A stretch of 64,000 nt of DNA from CAYJBH01 sp964370605. GTDB taxonomy: Bacteria; Bacillota; Clostridia; Oscillospirales; Ruminococcaceae. The notes beneath the pieces are model-generated. The model ran no database searches. It was not told the origin of the DNA and saw nothing but the letters and a program-made list of their open reading frames with translations. The position numbers and the translations under genes were made by a program. Positions 42,435-51,230 of this stretch are shown here, piece by piece; within the stretch, counting starts at the first letter, position 1, and every line of letters starts with the position of its first letter. The DNA is taken from positions 1 through 64,000 of the forward strand of contig CAYJJX010000009.1 in NCBI GenBank assembly GCA_964370605.1, in the 5' to 3' direction.

Positions 42435-42467
42435 AACATTTGATCATCGAACAGAAAGGAAAAGTAC

Positions 42468-43787
42468 ATGGAGAAATATTTCAGGCTCAAGGAAAATGGC
42501 ACCACAATTAAACGTGAAATATTGGCAGGCTTAACCACTTTTATGACCATGGCATATGTTATCGCATTAGCCCCCGACATGCTGTCACAGGCAGGAATGG
42601 AGTCGTCGGCAGTTTTTACCGCCACCTGTCTCGCGACCATTATCGGAACTCTCATCATGGCGCTTTGGGCGAAATTGCCTTTTGCACTCGCACCCGGTGT
42701 CGGGCCGCTTGCATTTTTCACCTTTACGGTTTGCCTTGGAATGGGCAAGAGCTGGCAGTTCGCACTGACCGCAGTCTTGATCGAAGGCATCCTCTTTTTG
42801 GTCATGTCTTTCTTCAACATTCGTGAGACCATCGTCAATCTGATGCCGAAATCACTCAAAAACGCAATCTCGGTCGGTGTTGGACTCTTCATCGCACTCA
42901 TTGGATTCAAAAACGGCGGTGTCATTTTATATAACGAGGGCACAGGAGCACTTGGCATTGCTTCCTTTAACCTCGCCGAACCGAATACACTCGGTGCACT
43001 GGTAACCATCTTTGGTATCGCACTTATTGGAATTTTGCTTGTTATGAAGGTTCAAAGCGCACTGCTGATCGGAATCGCCTCCTCCACAGTCCTTGCGATG
43101 ATCCTTGGTGTTACAACACTACCTACCGGAGTCGTCAGTCTCCCGCCCTCCATCGCACCTGTCCTATTTCAATTCGAGTGGAACAATATCTTTTCCTTTG
43201 AGATGCTGATCGTCGTCTTCACCTTTCTGTTTACCGACGTTTTCGACACTATCGGAACACTGCTCGGCGTAACCACAAAGGCAAAGATGATTGACAAGGA
43301 CGGAAATGTTCCGCGCGTAAAACAGGCCCTATCCTCCGATGCTATCGCAACCGTTGCCGGCTCAATGCTCGGCACACCCACTGTCACAACCTATGTCGAA
43401 TCCGCTTCAGGAGTTGCGGCAGGTGGCAGAACCGGTCTCACATCCTTGACAACGGCCGGATGTTTCATTCTTACACTTTTCTTCTCGCCACTCGTGCTTG
43501 TCGTTCCGAGTGCCGCCACAGCCCCCGCCCTCGTGTTGGTAGGCGTCTTTATGATGGCACCGATCACCGAAATTGACTTCACAAAATACTCGATAGCAAT
43601 TCCTGCATTCTTCGCCGTGACCATGATGGCGTTCACCTTTGACATTTCCACCGGTATCGGCTACGGTATCATCAGCTACACGCTGCTTAACCTATTCGGC
43701 GACAGGGAAGAACGAAAAACTGTCAACCCGATGCTCATCATAGTGTCAATCCTATTCATCGTCAAGTTTGTGGTAAATTCACTTTAG
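42468..43787 (+). CDS. NCS2-family purine permease (guanine/hypoxanthine type)
   Basis: A 439-aa membrane protein with about 13 hydrophobic segments, resembling AzgA/PbuG. Marks are AGLTTFMTMAYVIALAPDML near the start, FALAPGVGPLAFF (family usually NAYF), VFTFLFTDVFDTIGTLLGV, and GTPTVTTYVESASGVAAGGRTGLTS. AGAAAGGA precedes the ATG. The gene ends four bases over the convergent cca gene. It probably imports guanine, hypoxanthine or xanthine; specificity is not resolved. Confidence 0.92.
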   Translation: MEKYFRLKENGTTIKREILAGLTTFMTMAYVIALAPDMLSQAGMESSAVFTATCLATIIGTLIMALWAKLPFALAPGVGPLAFFTFTVCLGMGKSWQFALTAVLIEGILFLVMSFFNIRETIVNLMPKSLKNAISVGVGLFIALIGFKNGGVILYNEGTGALGIASFNLAEPNTLGALVTIFGIALIGILLVMKVQSALLIGIASSTVLAMILGVTTLPTGVVSLPPSIAPVLFQFEWNNIFSFEMLIVVFTFLFTDVFDTIGTLLGVTTKAKMIDKDGNVPRVKQALSSDAIATVAGSMLGTPTVTTYVESASGVAAGGRTGLTSLTTAGCFILTLFFSPLVLVVPSAATAPALVLVGVFMMAPITEIDFTKYSIAIPAFFAVTMMAFTFDISTGIGYGIISYTLLNLFGDREERKTVNPMLIIVSILFIVKFVVNSL

Positions 43788-45136
43788 TGATGTAGTTTAA
43801 TATAACGAATTAATTCATGCTTTTCATTCGGCAGGGTCTCGTTTAGTACTTTTTCCAGTAGTACCGACAAGGCTCTGCCTATCTCTTTGCCCTGCGGTAT
43901 GCCAAGCGACTTAAGATCGTTGCCGTCGATTGCCAGATCCTTGATTGAAAGACAAGCGTTCTGCTCAACAATCTCTTTTGCCATCAGACCGATTGCATGA
44001 AAACGATCGATCCTGTCGGTGACATCATAGGCACAAAGGGCTCGATTATCGGCAATTTTAACATCAATGAGTTGAAAGAACCTGTCTGTTCCAAGCTTGC
44101 TTAGCCATCGCTTCACCGATTTTTGCGTTGTCGCAATGTCGCTCTGATGCCAGCGCACCAGTTCGGCGACGGCACTAACCGTCTCGTTTTTATACCTCAG
44201 CCGTCTCAGCGCATCGATCGCAATGTCGCTACCGATTTTCTGATGGTTATAAAAGTGTCCCACCCCCTGCTCGTCTGTCGTAAAACACTGTGGCTTTGCA
44301 AGGTCATGAAAAAGTAGCGTCAGACGCACTTCAAGCTGTTTCGGCGCAGTTCCGATTGACCTTGCGGTATGCTCATACACATCATATCGGTGATGGGGGC
44401 TGTGTTGCAAAAAACCTATTGATGCCGATATTTCGGGAATAAACACCTCCAACACCGAACTGTAACGGAGTAAAATGTCTACCACTCCATCTCCGACGAG
44501 CAATTTTGACAGCTCATCACGAAGTCGCTCGCTCGATACGTCGAGGAGTAGGGCTCTGCTATCGAATATTGCTTTTTCAGTCTGCTCTTCAATAGAAAAA
44601 CCGAGCGCCGATGCGAATCGAAGTGCACGCATGATTCGCAGTGCGTCCTCTTCAAATCGCAGATTCGCATCGCCGACGGTGCGAATGACCCTGTTTCGCA
44701 GATCTTCCTCGCCACCGAAAAGATCTATTATGCCGACAAGACGGTTGTAAGCCATGGCATTAATGGTAAAATCACGACGCGCAAGGTCACTGGAAATATC
44801 CCGCACAAAACACACTTTATCGGGTCGACGGCGATCGCGGTAGCCCTCTTCCGTTCGAAAGGTAGTTATCTCATAGTTAGTATTTTCCAAAATCAAGGTA
44901 ACGGTACCGTGTTTGGCGCCGATATCAAGCATTCGATGGTCCGCAAAACATTTTTTAATCTCGACCGGTGTCGCATCGGTGCAAAAGTCAAAGTCGTTCG
45001 GAGTCTCTCCACATAAAAGATCACGAACCGAGCCGCCGACAATGTAACCCTCAAAGCCACATTCCGCCAACCTATTCAAGATATATTCCACCGCTTCCGG
45101 CAACAAAAATTTTCTTTTCATAAAAAAATCGTCCAT
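43784..45136 (-). CDS. cca: CCA tRNA nucleotidyltransferase with HD domain
   Basis: Adds or repairs the 3' CCA of tRNA, 450 aa. The class II head has IVGGSVRDLLCGETPNDFDF (residues about 31-50) with the catalytic acidic pair, then RDFTINAMAYN, and a C-terminal HD domain with LLFHDLAKP. The stop overlaps the convergent permease stop by four bases. Neither the ATG at 45136 nor the one at 45121 has a clear ribosome site. Confidence 0.94.
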   Translation of the reverse strand: MDDFFMKRKFLLPEAVEYILNRLAECGFEGYIVGGSVRDLLCGETPNDFDFCTDATPVEIKKCFADHRMLDIGAKHGTVTLILENTNYEITTFRTEEGYRDRRRPDKVCFVRDISSDLARRDFTINAMAYNRLVGIIDLFGGEEDLRNRVIRTVGDANLRFEEDALRIMRALRFASALGFSIEEQTEKAIFDSRALLLDVSSERLRDELSKLLVGDGVVDILLRYSSVLEVFIPEISASIGFLQHSPHHRYDVYEHTARSIGTAPKQLEVRLTLLFHDLAKPQCFTTDEQGVGHFYNHQKIGSDIAIDALRRLRYKNETVSAVAELVRWHQSDIATTQKSVKRWLSKLGTDRFFQLIDVKIADNRALCAYDVTDRIDRFHAIGLMAKEIVEQNACLSIKDLAIDGNDLKSLGIPQGKEIGRALSVLLEKVLNETLPNEKHELIRYIKLHH

Positions 45137-45184
45137 TTTTATAGAATGCCCAATGAGGTACGTTTCTCTGTAGTGTATGTATAT

Positions 45185-45230
45185 GGCAAGAGGCTAATGG
45201 TGAAAGGTGAATGACTATGATTTGCGTACG
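45185..45230. repeat. Dispersed intergenic repeat, copy C (minus orientation)
   Basis: Read on the minus strand this has GTACGCAAATCATAG, then TCATTCACCTTTCACCATTAG and CCTCTTGCC. It matches the copy at 60-113 over about 35 bases with roughly three quarters identity by eye. It lies upstream of cca. Confidence 0.4.
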
Positions 45231-45425
45231 GCTCAAATTATATACATTATAACATAAATCTCCGCATTTGAAAGACATATATTGAAACTCTCTACCCTTG
45301 CCTCACGATTGAAACAAACTATGACATTACCTAAAGAGAACGGTTTTTGCAAAACCTCGTTTCGGTTGACATACCACACTATATTGTTTATACTAATAGC
45401 GATAACCAACCAAAGGATTTTTGTG

Positions 45426-47483
45426 ATGAAAAACCTATCCGATAAGCTGTATGACGGATTTATCGGGACGAAGCTTGCTTTCTGCTTTGTCCTTCTTTCT
45501 GTCTACCTTGTCGGCCTGCAACTCGCCGGGAGTTCTTTTCTACTCTTTCTCTATTTTGCCCTTGCCTGTGTTTTGTTAGTGCTCCTCCCCGGCTATTGCA
45601 TATATCGCCTTTTAAGGCTTGAGTGCATAATCACCGACTTTGCGTTGCCGTTTTCCTTTCTGCTCGGCGTCGTTGCACTTGTTTTTGTGTTTTTTGTCGA
45701 CTCCTCTCTCGGACTTCAACGCTTTGGCGTGATATCACTCCTTATTGCGAGCGGATATTCTATAAAGCTGATAATATCTGAAAAAAAACATCGATCGGCA
45801 AAATTTACGCCACAAAACACATTTTTATTGTCGGTTGTCTGCGCCCTAATGTTTGTCGTGACCTTTGCTACCGTCATGAAAAACGCTCACCCCTCTGCGG
45901 TGGGTCAAAACATGCTTTCACAGGATCTCATGTGGCATGTCGGCAACGCTAACAGCTTTTTGCTCTCTTTTGTACCATCTGATCTTCGAGTGGTGGGTGT
46001 CGATCTTCTCTACCACTTTTTGAACGAGCTATTCTCTGCCTCGCTCTCCTATTTTACCGCAATCCCTGTCTTCGATATCATGGCAATGTTCGGTCAAGCC
46101 CTTTTCATTCCGATGTTGGTGATTTCACTCTTTTCGCTCGGAAAAATAGTGTATGGTGAAGTATTTCGTGCAAATATTTTCCTGCTTTCCCCCTTCTTTT
46201 TCACCTGCCTCAGCCTTGGTGCGGTACTCTATACCGGCGGAAGTTTATTCACAGTATCGCTCATTCAGGCACTGATCACGAACATAAACGCAATGTCGCT
46301 CGCCCTTTGTTTCCTCTGTGTTTTTACGGCACTGCTCTTTCGATTGTTCGACCTGCAAAAAGGTCGAACGATTGCAATTGTGTTGTTGATGCTTTCGTTT
46401 TTGGCGGTTATTTTTTCAAAGTCACCGATAGCCGCCATTATCGCACTCGGACTTGTGGCAACTTCGATCGCTCGACTGATCCAACGAAAACTGAAACCGA
46501 TCGAACTCCTTTGCACCGCATTGATCGGCGCCCTTTTTCTCTTCCTCTTCATCAACCTTTTTTCATTTGGTGCAAACTCTTCAACCACATTTAGCCATAT
46601 CGAAACAATTTCATTTGGAGTGTTTGGCAATCTGCTTGCGGACAACCTAACGCTTGATACCGTAACAACGATTCAATCACTAAAAATATTCGCCTTGATG
46701 TCGGTTCAGCTTTTTTGCATCTCCCCGTTCACTGTGTCGGTCTTTTCCGTCTCGACAATAAAGAGCATCCTCGGATTTAAACGCCTTGACTTCTTTAATC
46801 TGTTCTGCTTCGCCGTCGGAATCGGCGGAGTTGTCGCCTTTTTCTTCACCTCACACCCGTCATCCAGTCAGGTGTATTTCCTCTATATTGCACTGTTTTT
46901 CATTCACCTTATCGCCATACGCGACTTCGATTTCAAAAAAAAGAACGCAATAACCGTCGTCGGCTACTGCATACTCGGAATCAGTCTTATCACTACAGTT
47001 TTTCTTTATGTTAATCTGGTTGGCTCCGGTTTCCGACAATTCCTATACCACTATGATATCATCGAAAAATACGACTATGCCAACATTTCAAAATCGGAGG
47101 ACGAACTTGCCGGAGAGTTTCTAAAGGAAAATATGGAGAAGGATGAGTTGTTTCTCACCAACCGTATCGACGACTCATCGCCACAACTGTCCGGTGTCTA
47201 CACCTGTTTTTCGGGTCGCCAAGCATATCTCGAGGGCTACAAATATACCGTTTCCAACATGGGCGGCACAGACGACTTCCCCGATGTCTTTGCAATGCAT
47301 GCTAATGTCGAGATGATATTCAGCGCCGACACCGACATCGAGACCATCAAAAGCTTTGCACAACAACATAACATAAAGTATATTGTGTATTCATCACAGG
47401 CGGTGGGCGACACAGCGCAATTTGACAATCTGGAAAAGGTGTTTGAAGATGGATCTGTCACAATTTATGACAGCGGAATATGA
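45426..47483 (+). CDS. Large multi-pass membrane protein, GT-C-like, unknown function
   Basis: A 685-aa protein with about 14 predicted TMs and a C-terminal extracytoplasmic domain of about 110 residues (DELFLTNRIDDSS, FSGRQAYLEGYKYT, IKYIVYSSQAVGD). This layout recalls GT-C glycosyltransferases and YfhO-like proteins that modify cell-surface polymers. The first extracytoplasmic loop after TM6 has SQDLMWHVGNANSFLLSF, possibly holding the catalytic Asp. The ATG at 45426 has AAAGGA eight bases upstream; a TTG-initiated extension to 45282 is possible but weaker. No neighbour fixes its substrate. Confidence 0.7.
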   Translation: MKNLSDKLYDGFIGTKLAFCFVLLSVYLVGLQLAGSSFLLFLYFALACVLLVLLPGYCIYRLLRLECIITDFALPFSFLLGVVALVFVFFVDSSLGLQRFGVISLLIASGYSIKLIISEKKHRSAKFTPQNTFLLSVVCALMFVVTFATVMKNAHPSAVGQNMLSQDLMWHVGNANSFLLSFVPSDLRVVGVDLLYHFLNELFSASLSYFTAIPVFDIMAMFGQALFIPMLVISLFSLGKIVYGEVFRANIFLLSPFFFTCLSLGAVLYTGGSLFTVSLIQALITNINAMSLALCFLCVFTALLFRLFDLQKGRTIAIVLLMLSFLAVIFSKSPIAAIIALGLVATSIARLIQRKLKPIELLCTALIGALFLFLFINLFSFGANSSTTFSHIETISFGVFGNLLADNLTLDTVTTIQSLKIFALMSVQLFCISPFTVSVFSVSTIKSILGFKRLDFFNLFCFAVGIGGVVAFFFTSHPSSSQVYFLYIALFFIHLIAIRDFDFKKKNAITVVGYCILGISLITTVFLYVNLVGSGFRQFLYHYDIIEKYDYANISKSEDELAGEFLKENMEKDELFLTNRIDDSSPQLSGVYTCFSGRQAYLEGYKYTVSNMGGTDDFPDVFAMHANVEMIFSADTDIETIKSFAQQHNIKYIVYSSQAVGDTAQFDNLEKVFEDGSVTIYDSGI

Positions 47484-47495
47484 TAACCGCTTTGA

Positions 47496-47657
47496 TCAAA
47501 CCGTCATATTGACCGTCTGACCCTCGCCCTTTGTGCCGTTGCTATGGCTGATTTGCTCCATAATCTTTTTCGGCAAATTGTCTTTTGGCATCCTTTCAGA
47601 CGGCGGTTTTTTGTCCCCTTTTTTATAGTATTCTTCATCACGAGCACCTGCAAACAT
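47496..47657 (-). CDS. Small hydrophilic protein, unknown (53 codons)
   Basis: An ATG at 47657 opens a 53-codon frame ending at a TGA. The product is rich in Lys, Glu, Asp and Gly: MFAGARDEEYYKKGDKK, then LPKKIMEQISHSNG. The composition looks protein-like, with no hydrophobic segment and no Cys. No good Shine-Dalgarno is seen, and the nearest upstream signal is the terminator of the Gfo/Idh gene. It lies opposite the 3' flank of the GT-C-like gene. It could be a short structural protein or a chance frame. Confidence 0.4.
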   Translation of the reverse strand: MFAGARDEEYYKKGDKKPPSERMPKDNLPKKIMEQISHSNGTKGEGQTVNMTV

Positions 47658-47691
47658 TAATGCTTACTAGTAAAATCGGCAGTAGGAATTC

Positions 47692-47744
47692 AAAAATTAG
47701 TGCCATAAGCGAAAACAAAGAAATGTTTTTCACTTATGGCACTA
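47692..47744 (-). terminator. Intrinsic terminator after the first Gfo/Idh gene
   Basis: A 12-bp perfect stem (TAGTGCCATAAG with its complement) with an inner GAAAAC/GTTTTTC stem is followed on the minus strand by AATTTTTG. It starts 22 bases past the dehydrogenase stop. Confidence 0.8.
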
Positions 47745-47765
47745 AATAAATCAGTTTTTGTTTTG

Positions 47766-48848
47766 CTATCTCCTTGCAGAAAGATCGGTGGCAAGCATCT
47801 GTGCCTTGACACAGAGTTCTGCCGCCTTGAGCGCATGTTCCTGCGTCATGGCGTTTTCGGTGTTGTTTATACAGTCAAGCACCAATGCTCCAAAGTAGGG
47901 GAACCCTACCTTTCCGGCAACATTTTCATAGTGTTCACCCTCTGAGTCTACCCAGAACACATGGTCTCCTTCGGTCGAATTCGCTACATTAACATATTTT
48001 CTCATCTCGATATAGCCCTCGGTACCGAGGATAAAGGTGCGGCCGTCACCCCAGGTGCAAAGCCCTTCCGGGGTGTGCCAGTCAACACGGAAGTATCCGG
48101 TTGCTCCGTTATCTGCAACCAGCGTACAATCGCCAAAGTCATCCAGTTCGGGATAGTTTGGGTTGTTGTAGTTCGCTATCTTGGAGTTGACAATATTGGC
48201 ATCGCTCGCACCGGTGTAGTACAGAAATTGCTCGATCTGGTGACTGCCGATGTCGCAAAGGATACCGCCGTATTTCTCCCTCTTGAAAAACCAATCGGGA
48301 CGAGAAGGGGCGTTCAGGCGATGCGGTCCCATGCCAAGCACCTGAATGACACGACCTATCGCACCTTTTTCGATGAGTTGTCCTGCATATACTGCCGCCT
48401 CTACAAGCAGACGCTCGCTATAACAAACGGCAAACTTTTTGCCTGTTTCGGCAATGACATTTTTCACCTCGGCAAGCTGTTCAAGGCTGGTGAGCGGAGC
48501 TTTATCGGTGAAGTAGTGCTTACCGCTTCGCATTACTCTGATTCCAAGTGCCGCACGTTCTGACGGAACACATGCCGCCGCTACAAGCTGAACCTCTTGA
48601 TCGTTTAGCACCGCTTGTTCACTTGCCGCAACCGCAACCTGCGGAAATTTTTCTTTAAACGCGGCAACCTTTGCCTCGTCCGGATCAAAGACCCATTTCA
48701 AGGTCGCACCCGCCTGAACAAGACCCTGTGTCATACCATAGATGTGACCGTGGTCAAGTCCAACCGCCGCAATCACGAATTCGCCTTCGTTCACCACTTT
48801 ATCGACCGCAGCAACCGGAGCGTAGTTCATGCCATCTTTTTGTGCCAT
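47766..48848 (-). CDS. Gfo/Idh/MocA-family oxidoreductase
   Basis: A 360-aa NAD(P)-dependent sugar dehydrogenase-like protein. The N-terminal Rossmann half opens IAAVGLDHGHIYGM rather than the usual GxGxxG. The catalytic Lys is in TDKAPLTSLEQ, and the second half contains GPHRLNAPSRPDWFF and a GGILCDIGSHQIEQFLYY helix with the active-site Asp and His. The ATG at 48848 has AAAGGG nine bases upstream. Divergent from a TIM-barrel sugar isomerase gene, so both may act on one sugar. Confidence 0.88.
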   Translation of the reverse strand: MAQKDGMNYAPVAAVDKVVNEGEFVIAAVGLDHGHIYGMTQGLVQAGATLKWVFDPDEAKVAAFKEKFPQVAVAASEQAVLNDQEVQLVAAACVPSERAALGIRVMRSGKHYFTDKAPLTSLEQLAEVKNVIAETGKKFAVCYSERLLVEAAVYAGQLIEKGAIGRVIQVLGMGPHRLNAPSRPDWFFKREKYGGILCDIGSHQIEQFLYYTGASDANIVNSKIANYNNPNYPELDDFGDCTLVADNGATGYFRVDWHTPEGLCTWGDGRTFILGTEGYIEMRKYVNVANSTEGDHVFWVDSEGEHYENVAGKVGFPYFGALVLDCINNTENAMTQEHALKAAELCVKAQMLATDLSARR

Positions 48849-48963
48849 AATATCAATCCCTTTCGAGTATAGTGGAGATTCCAAGCCGTGCTTCAAGGTA
48901 GCTTTTGAACGCTGTAAAACGCTCGATTAGTCAGCCTTCTCTCCATGTTTATTTTACAAATCC

Positions 48964-48992
48964 ATTCTATCAAATATAACTATGTTTGTCAA
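48964..48992 (-). promoter_or_regulatory. Promoter of the first Gfo/Idh gene
   Basis: TTGACA, 17-base spacer, TAGAAT on the minus strand, with a leader of about 110 bases. Confidence 0.8.
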
Positions 48993-49037
48993 ACTCAACG
49001 ATGGACAAAAAACAATAATATTTTTTGCAAATATTCA

Positions 49038-49066
49038 TTGTATTTTTCGGTGCGGTAATATATAAT
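49038..49066 (+). promoter_or_regulatory. Promoter of the TIM-barrel/Gfo-Idh operon
   Basis: TTGTAT, 17-base spacer, TATAAT on the plus strand, about 128 bases ahead of the first isomerase. The two promoters explain the 345-bp divergent gap; no further gene is seen. Confidence 0.78.
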
Positions 49067-49193
49067 GATTGTAATTCTGAAAAGGTCAAACTGTACCGAT
49101 ATTTAAAGTTTCGAAAATAGAGCGGAAAACGCTGAAATTTCACCACCATGTGGCGAAACCGTAAAAAACATCGTGAAAGGAATGGTCATTATA

Positions 49194-50054
49194 ATGAAAA
49201 CTTCGGTAAGCATTTATAGCTATAACGCCGAGCTAACCAAAAAGTCAATGACACCGATTGACTGCATCCGTCATGCAAAGCAAACCGGTTTCGATGCAAT
49301 TGAATTTGTGGACATGGTTTTCAAAGAAATTTCCGATCCACTTTCTTACGCCGACGAATTGAGACTCGCCTGTGAACAGGAGCAAATCGCAGTATCTAAC
49401 TATGCCGTAGGCGCAGATCTTCTTTGTGATGATCCCGACACCGTCATGGAAGGTTTGAAACGCAATGTAGACATCGCCGAACGTCTTGGAAGCAAATTTA
49501 TGCGCCACGACATCTCATCGGGTGCGGCACTCAAAAAATATGAAGGTTATGCGAGTGTTGTCGATACACTGGCGAAAAGATGCAATATAGTATCGGAATA
49601 TGCCAAGACAAAAGGTATTCGTACCATGACGGAAAATCATGGCTATTTTTCACAGGATAGCACCCGTGTCGAGATGCTCGTCAATGCCGTAAAGAACGAA
49701 AACTTCGGTTTGCTTGTCGACATCGGGAACTTCCTTTGTGCCGGAGAATCCTCAGAACAGGCCGTTGGACGAGTTGCACCGTACGCATTTTTCGTGCATG
49801 TCAAAGACTTTATTGTCAAGAGCGGAAACGAACTTGCTCCGGGGCGCGGATTTTTTCCCTCTCGCTCCGGTGACTATCTCAGAGGAACTGTTCTAGGACA
49901 TGGTGATGTAAAAGTATTGCAATGCTTGCGCGCCCTGCACCGTGTCGGTTATTCGGGTTATGTCTCACTTGAGTTTGAAGGAATTGAGCCTTGTTGCCAA
50001 GCAATCGAAATTTCGCACGAGAATCTAACGAAATACATCCACCTGCTTTCATAG
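49194..50054 (+). CDS. Sugar phosphate isomerase/epimerase, TIM barrel (first copy)
   Basis: A 286-aa xylose-isomerase-like barrel. It opens VSIYSYNAELTKK and has DAIEFVDMVF, RTMTENHGYFSQDSTR, LLVDIGNFLCAGES and FVHVKDFIV, the metal-binding pattern of the family. SD AGAAAGGA-like GTGAAAGGA sits upstream. Such enzymes isomerise or epimerise inositol or keto-sugars; the substrate is unknown. Followed by a similar gene after 112 bp. Confidence 0.88.
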   Translation: MKTSVSIYSYNAELTKKSMTPIDCIRHAKQTGFDAIEFVDMVFKEISDPLSYADELRLACEQEQIAVSNYAVGADLLCDDPDTVMEGLKRNVDIAERLGSKFMRHDISSGAALKKYEGYASVVDTLAKRCNIVSEYAKTKGIRTMTENHGYFSQDSTRVEMLVNAVKNENFGLLVDIGNFLCAGESSEQAVGRVAPYAFFVHVKDFIVKSGNELAPGRGFFPSRSGDYLRGTVLGHGDVKVLQCLRALHRVGYSGYVSLEFEGIEPCCQAIEISHENLTKYIHLLS

Positions 50055-50166
50055 CACTGCTAAATAATATCAAATGCTTTTTCAAAAAAGCAATATATAG
50101 CGCCCATAACCGGTTTAGTCTATATACACTCAATAATATTTTTTTATTTGAAAGGATGGATAACCC

Positions 50167-51030
50167 ATGTACAACTTCCCGATCGGCGTTCTTCTCGAAT
50201 CGTTCAAAACCGACAGCGCCACGGCGCTTCGTCTCGCAAAAGAAGCCGGAGCCAGCGCGGTTCAAGTTTATGCTGTCAACGGAGAACTTGATGCCAGAAC
50301 CATGACTGCGGAAAAACGCAGAGAATTCAAAAAGATGGTGGAAGACAACGGGCTTGTCGTCTCTGCCGTTTGCGGAGACTTCATCTGTGGCAACAGTGAA
50401 ATCAGTTTCAGCAACCCCGAGCAAGGCGAAATGATAATAGAGCGCTCAAAGCGCATTCTTGACCTTGCCGTCGACCTCGGAACTAACATCGTCACCACCC
50501 ATGTCGGGGTAGTGCCAAGTGATCATAGCTGTGAAAAGTTCAAGGTCGTTCAACAGACTTGTAGGACCATGGCCGAATACGCCGACAGCATAAACTCTCA
50601 CTTTGCAATCGAGACCGGCCCCGAAGTGGCAACCACACTTCGCGCTTTTCTTGATACACTGGACTCAAAAGGTGTCGGTGTCAATCTTGATCCCGCAAAC
50701 CTTGTAATGGTGACCGGCGATGATCCTGTCAAGGCGGTTCACACACTGAAAGACTACATCGTTCACACCCATGCGAAAGATGGACGCAGACTGATCGTTG
50801 GAGATCCTCTTGTAATTTACGGTGAGATTGAAGACGAAATCCAAAATGCAGTTTACTTTGAAGAGCTGCCGCTCGGAAAAGGTGAGGTGGATTTCCCAAA
50901 CTATCTCAAAGCTTTAGACGAAATCGGTTACAAGGGCTATCTGACCATCGAGCGAGAGACCGGAGCCGATCCGAAGGCGGATATATTCATGGCGGTAGAA
51001 TTTTTGAACGGCATTAAGAACACAAAATAG
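50167..51030 (+). CDS. Sugar phosphate isomerase/epimerase, TIM barrel (second copy)
   Basis: A 287-aa xylose-isomerase-like barrel, opening YNFPIGVLLESFKTD, with IVTTHVGVVP, HFAIETGPE, VGVNLDPANLVM and TIERETG. It is only distantly similar to the first copy, so this is not a fresh duplication. GAAAGGA precedes the ATG. A Gfo/Idh gene follows, the usual pairing for 3-keto-sugar or inositol pathways. Confidence 0.88.
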   Translation: MYNFPIGVLLESFKTDSATALRLAKEAGASAVQVYAVNGELDARTMTAEKRREFKKMVEDNGLVVSAVCGDFICGNSEISFSNPEQGEMIIERSKRILDLAVDLGTNIVTTHVGVVPSDHSCEKFKVVQQTCRTMAEYADSINSHFAIETGPEVATTLRAFLDTLDSKGVGVNLDPANLVMVTGDDPVKAVHTLKDYIVHTHAKDGRRLIVGDPLVIYGEIEDEIQNAVYFEELPLGKGEVDFPNYLKALDEIGYKGYLTIERETGADPKADIFMAVEFLNGIKNTK

Positions 51031-51230
51031 TCTTTGATCAACAGCTTTACACCTCTTCACGGCGCGATAACAAAAAGGCAAAGATCACTTTTCAAAAACA
51101 AGTTTTACTAATCACATTTTTGTGCCGTTCTATCGAGTAAAAACTCGAGTTCTGTCACACAGTCGTGGATGGGAAAGGACAAATTCAAGAGAAGATCAGT
51201 TGTAAACAATGAAAGGATTCGGTGCTTATT

